Translations under genes and position numbers: made by a program | Shown: in pieces, positions 62,301 through 64,000 of the stretch | Layout: each line of letters starts with the position of its first letter | Position numbering within the stretch: the stretch's first letter is position 1 | Assembly (NCBI RefSeq): GCF_003590095.1 | Contig: NC_039483.1 | Location: 8,308,001-8,372,000 of the forward strand | DNA from: Trichoplusia ni | Lineage: Eukaryota; Arthropoda; Insecta; Lepidoptera; Noctuidae | Reading direction: 5' to 3' | DNA length: 64,000 nt | The notes under the pieces: generated by a model | Database searches by the model: none | The model's input: only the letters and a program-made list of their open reading frames with translations | Told to the model about the DNA's origin: nothing

Positions 62301-63659
62301 TAATCCTTCCTTATTGAACAGGCACTTAAGCACCATATAGGCGTCAAAAACTGATTTTATTGCGATAAAATTACAATAAAAACATATCATAACGATGTTT
62401 CCTAAGAACACTCCAAGAAATTGAATACACCATTAGTTTCCTCGTACAGAATCTAGTTAAATCTATTATATCTAGTTGTCATTTGTACAAATGAAGCAAG
62501 AAAATGTCCGCATTAATGTTGAATAAAACTAAGTTTTGATGCAAATGTTCTCCACTGTATCATCTGTGGGCAACTCTGCTGGTTATAAAAAGATAACTTG
62601 AGATTAAAAGTCGGATTCTTGCTTCCTAGGGCTGAACGTATACGGCTGCCAATGTTCATAAGAATAAGGTTTGTGGTTTTTTTTCCAATGTTTATATCTC
62701 TCATCTCTCATCTAAAAACGTGGTTGGTTGGCTTCCTAGTAGAAAAATAAAAAATACGCCGAAAAGAAAAGCTCTTTTCTGCTATTGGCAAAAGTAGGGA
62801 TGCCTAGCCCTTCCAATCATGAAAGAATCGCCGAAAAAGACGAGGCTTCTCACTGAATGGTTTTAAGTAGAAATGAATTCTGAATTCTGAAAATTTATAT
62901 GTATGTATCTTGTTACACGGTTTACCTGCACGCATGTGGCAACCCTGAAGCCGCGTATGTAAATATACATATTTTATAATGTTTTATACGATTGCAAGTC
63001 GTTTTGTCGTTAGTTATAAGTCGACTAGCACACTTATAGCGCTGTTGCGCCGATTAATAGTCATTTTATTTCAGGTCTACAAAACTCTAAAACATAAGTA
63101 CTAAAAGTCAATAACAATATTATACAAGCTTATACATGCAAGTCTTTTCAGTAACTGACTCCACGCATAAGTACGAAATGGTCCATAAAACTCAAAAAGT
63201 TCTATAACAGTTTTTCAGCTTGTATTCTGTCTACTAAGTTTAGTGGCAAAACTCCAGTCTAAAGCATAACTTCACTTATTGGTGGATAAAATAAAGCTAA
63301 TGCGTGAATTGAACAGATTAATTATAGTCAAGCCTAATTAGTGTTTTTGTTGCTAATTGTTTCGATTAAGTCCGAAAAGTTTAAGTATTTTAAATTAGTA
63401 ATTCAAACCCAGAAATGTTGGTACGCTTCACCGTTGATTACAATCAGATGAAGCAGTCAAAATATGCGCGCAAGCTAACTGCGAAAACAACTTAAAAACA
63501 GAATGCATCGAGGTGCCCAACTGTACGGTAGGCTAACACTGCGTTATTTTGACGCATTGACACAACATATCTTGTGTTGCCTTACTTACTGGCTGGCAGT
63601 TTGATGATAAATACGATTTAATCGCTTACGTGTGAACAGATACCGTATCGCTCGCTAAG

Positions 63660-63700
63660 TATAAATCCCGATACCTTTGATTGCAATCACTGCTGCAGTC
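63660..63700 (+). promoter_or_regulatory. Candidate TATA/initiator core promoter near right edge
   Basis: TATAAA at 63660-63665 stands 28 bases before AATCACTGCTG, an initiator-like sequence at 63686, with a further GCAGTCAC at 63696. The spacing is right for a TATA-type start reading rightwards. No coding exon is visible in the remaining 300 bases. Weak, as AT-rich DNA gives such matches by chance. Confidence 0.25.
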
Positions 63701-64000
63701 ACTTTCCCTTGTCAAAGCTTCAGTTATCAAAGATTGAGAAACGGAATTGAAAACATTATTACAAGCGGTAAAAGGCCGGGCATCAATTATTTCACTTTGT
63801 AACTACTCAAAACGTTTCCAAACTCTATTAATTGATCATTCTCTTGACCGCAATCTATAAATCAACTTCAAAATATGGACAAACCAATGCACCTACAGTT
63901 CTGACAGCCAATTACAGTGCCCTATCATAACAAGTTCACTATCAAAATCTCATTGAGGAAACATCTTAGCGGGATTCCGGACAGGCCCTTTTAAGGCAAA

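Larger units (their letters stand above)
48373..63655. other. 15 kb of AT-rich non-coding DNA, possible first intron
   Basis: No supported exon. It contains the dispersed repeats listed separately at 49792, 52150, 53880, 57189 and 59245. Also present are a GC-rich patch at 53130-53230 with two CCCGGGATT copies, and a cluster of GATA motifs at about 57030-57140 (TTTATCTCAGC, CTGATAG, CATTATCTC, CTTTATCAG). Confidence 0.4.

Noticed and set aside
1..64000. CRISPR array, operons, bacterial or viral gene clusters
   Set aside because: No regularly spaced direct repeats, no clustered intronless genes with ribosome binding sites, and spliced eukaryotic genes throughout the left half.

Overview
The window looks like nuclear DNA from an insect, most likely a moth or butterfly. 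It is AT-rich, its genes have many short exons with standard GT-AG introns, and it carries repeat types typical of Lepidoptera: a LINE/SINE-like tail ending in a CAGA run and the A/T-rich end, tRNA-derived SINE heads, and the families containing GACTCTTACTGACTAAAA-like and CGCGATGTTTTCCTTCACC-like strings. The order assignment is inference from those repeats and from protein resemblance. No database was searched.

Layout. 1-474 (minus): the first two coding exons of the exocyst subunit Sec15. Head to head with it, 1313-16264 (plus): a complete 16-exon mitochondrial aconitase of 788 residues. Its sixth intron (5.2 kb) holds a candidate 63-nt frame-preserving cassette exon and a GC-rich patch. 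16.3-18.1 kb: a cluster of transposon remnants. 18904-20093 (minus): complete ribosomal protein L22. 21682-22134 (plus): a single-exon gene for a 150-residue protein resembling an RGS domain. 23135-25572 (minus): the Polycomb RING E3 ligase Sce/RING1, complete in exon structure but with two single-base losses in its first coding exon, both in short A/T runs. 28069-29132 (minus): a secreted Gln/Asn/Pro/Met-rich repetitive protein with a TATA-box promoter and a short upstream exon.

From about 29.2 kb to the end there is no convincing protein gene, only dispersed repeats and a few candidate gene starts. These are a small ORF or first exon at 30.66 kb, a CpG-rich first-exon-like segment at 48.2-48.4 kb that ends in a strong splice donor, and a TATA/initiator arrangement at 63.66 kb. 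The stretch may be long intron(s) or regulatory desert.

The genes are ordinary housekeeping loci (vesicle tethering, TCA cycle, ribosome, Polycomb) plus two lineage-type genes, and nothing suggests they form one pathway. The points most worth following up are the aconitase cassette exon, the Sce frameshifts, the repetitive secreted protein, and the first-exon candidates in the desert.
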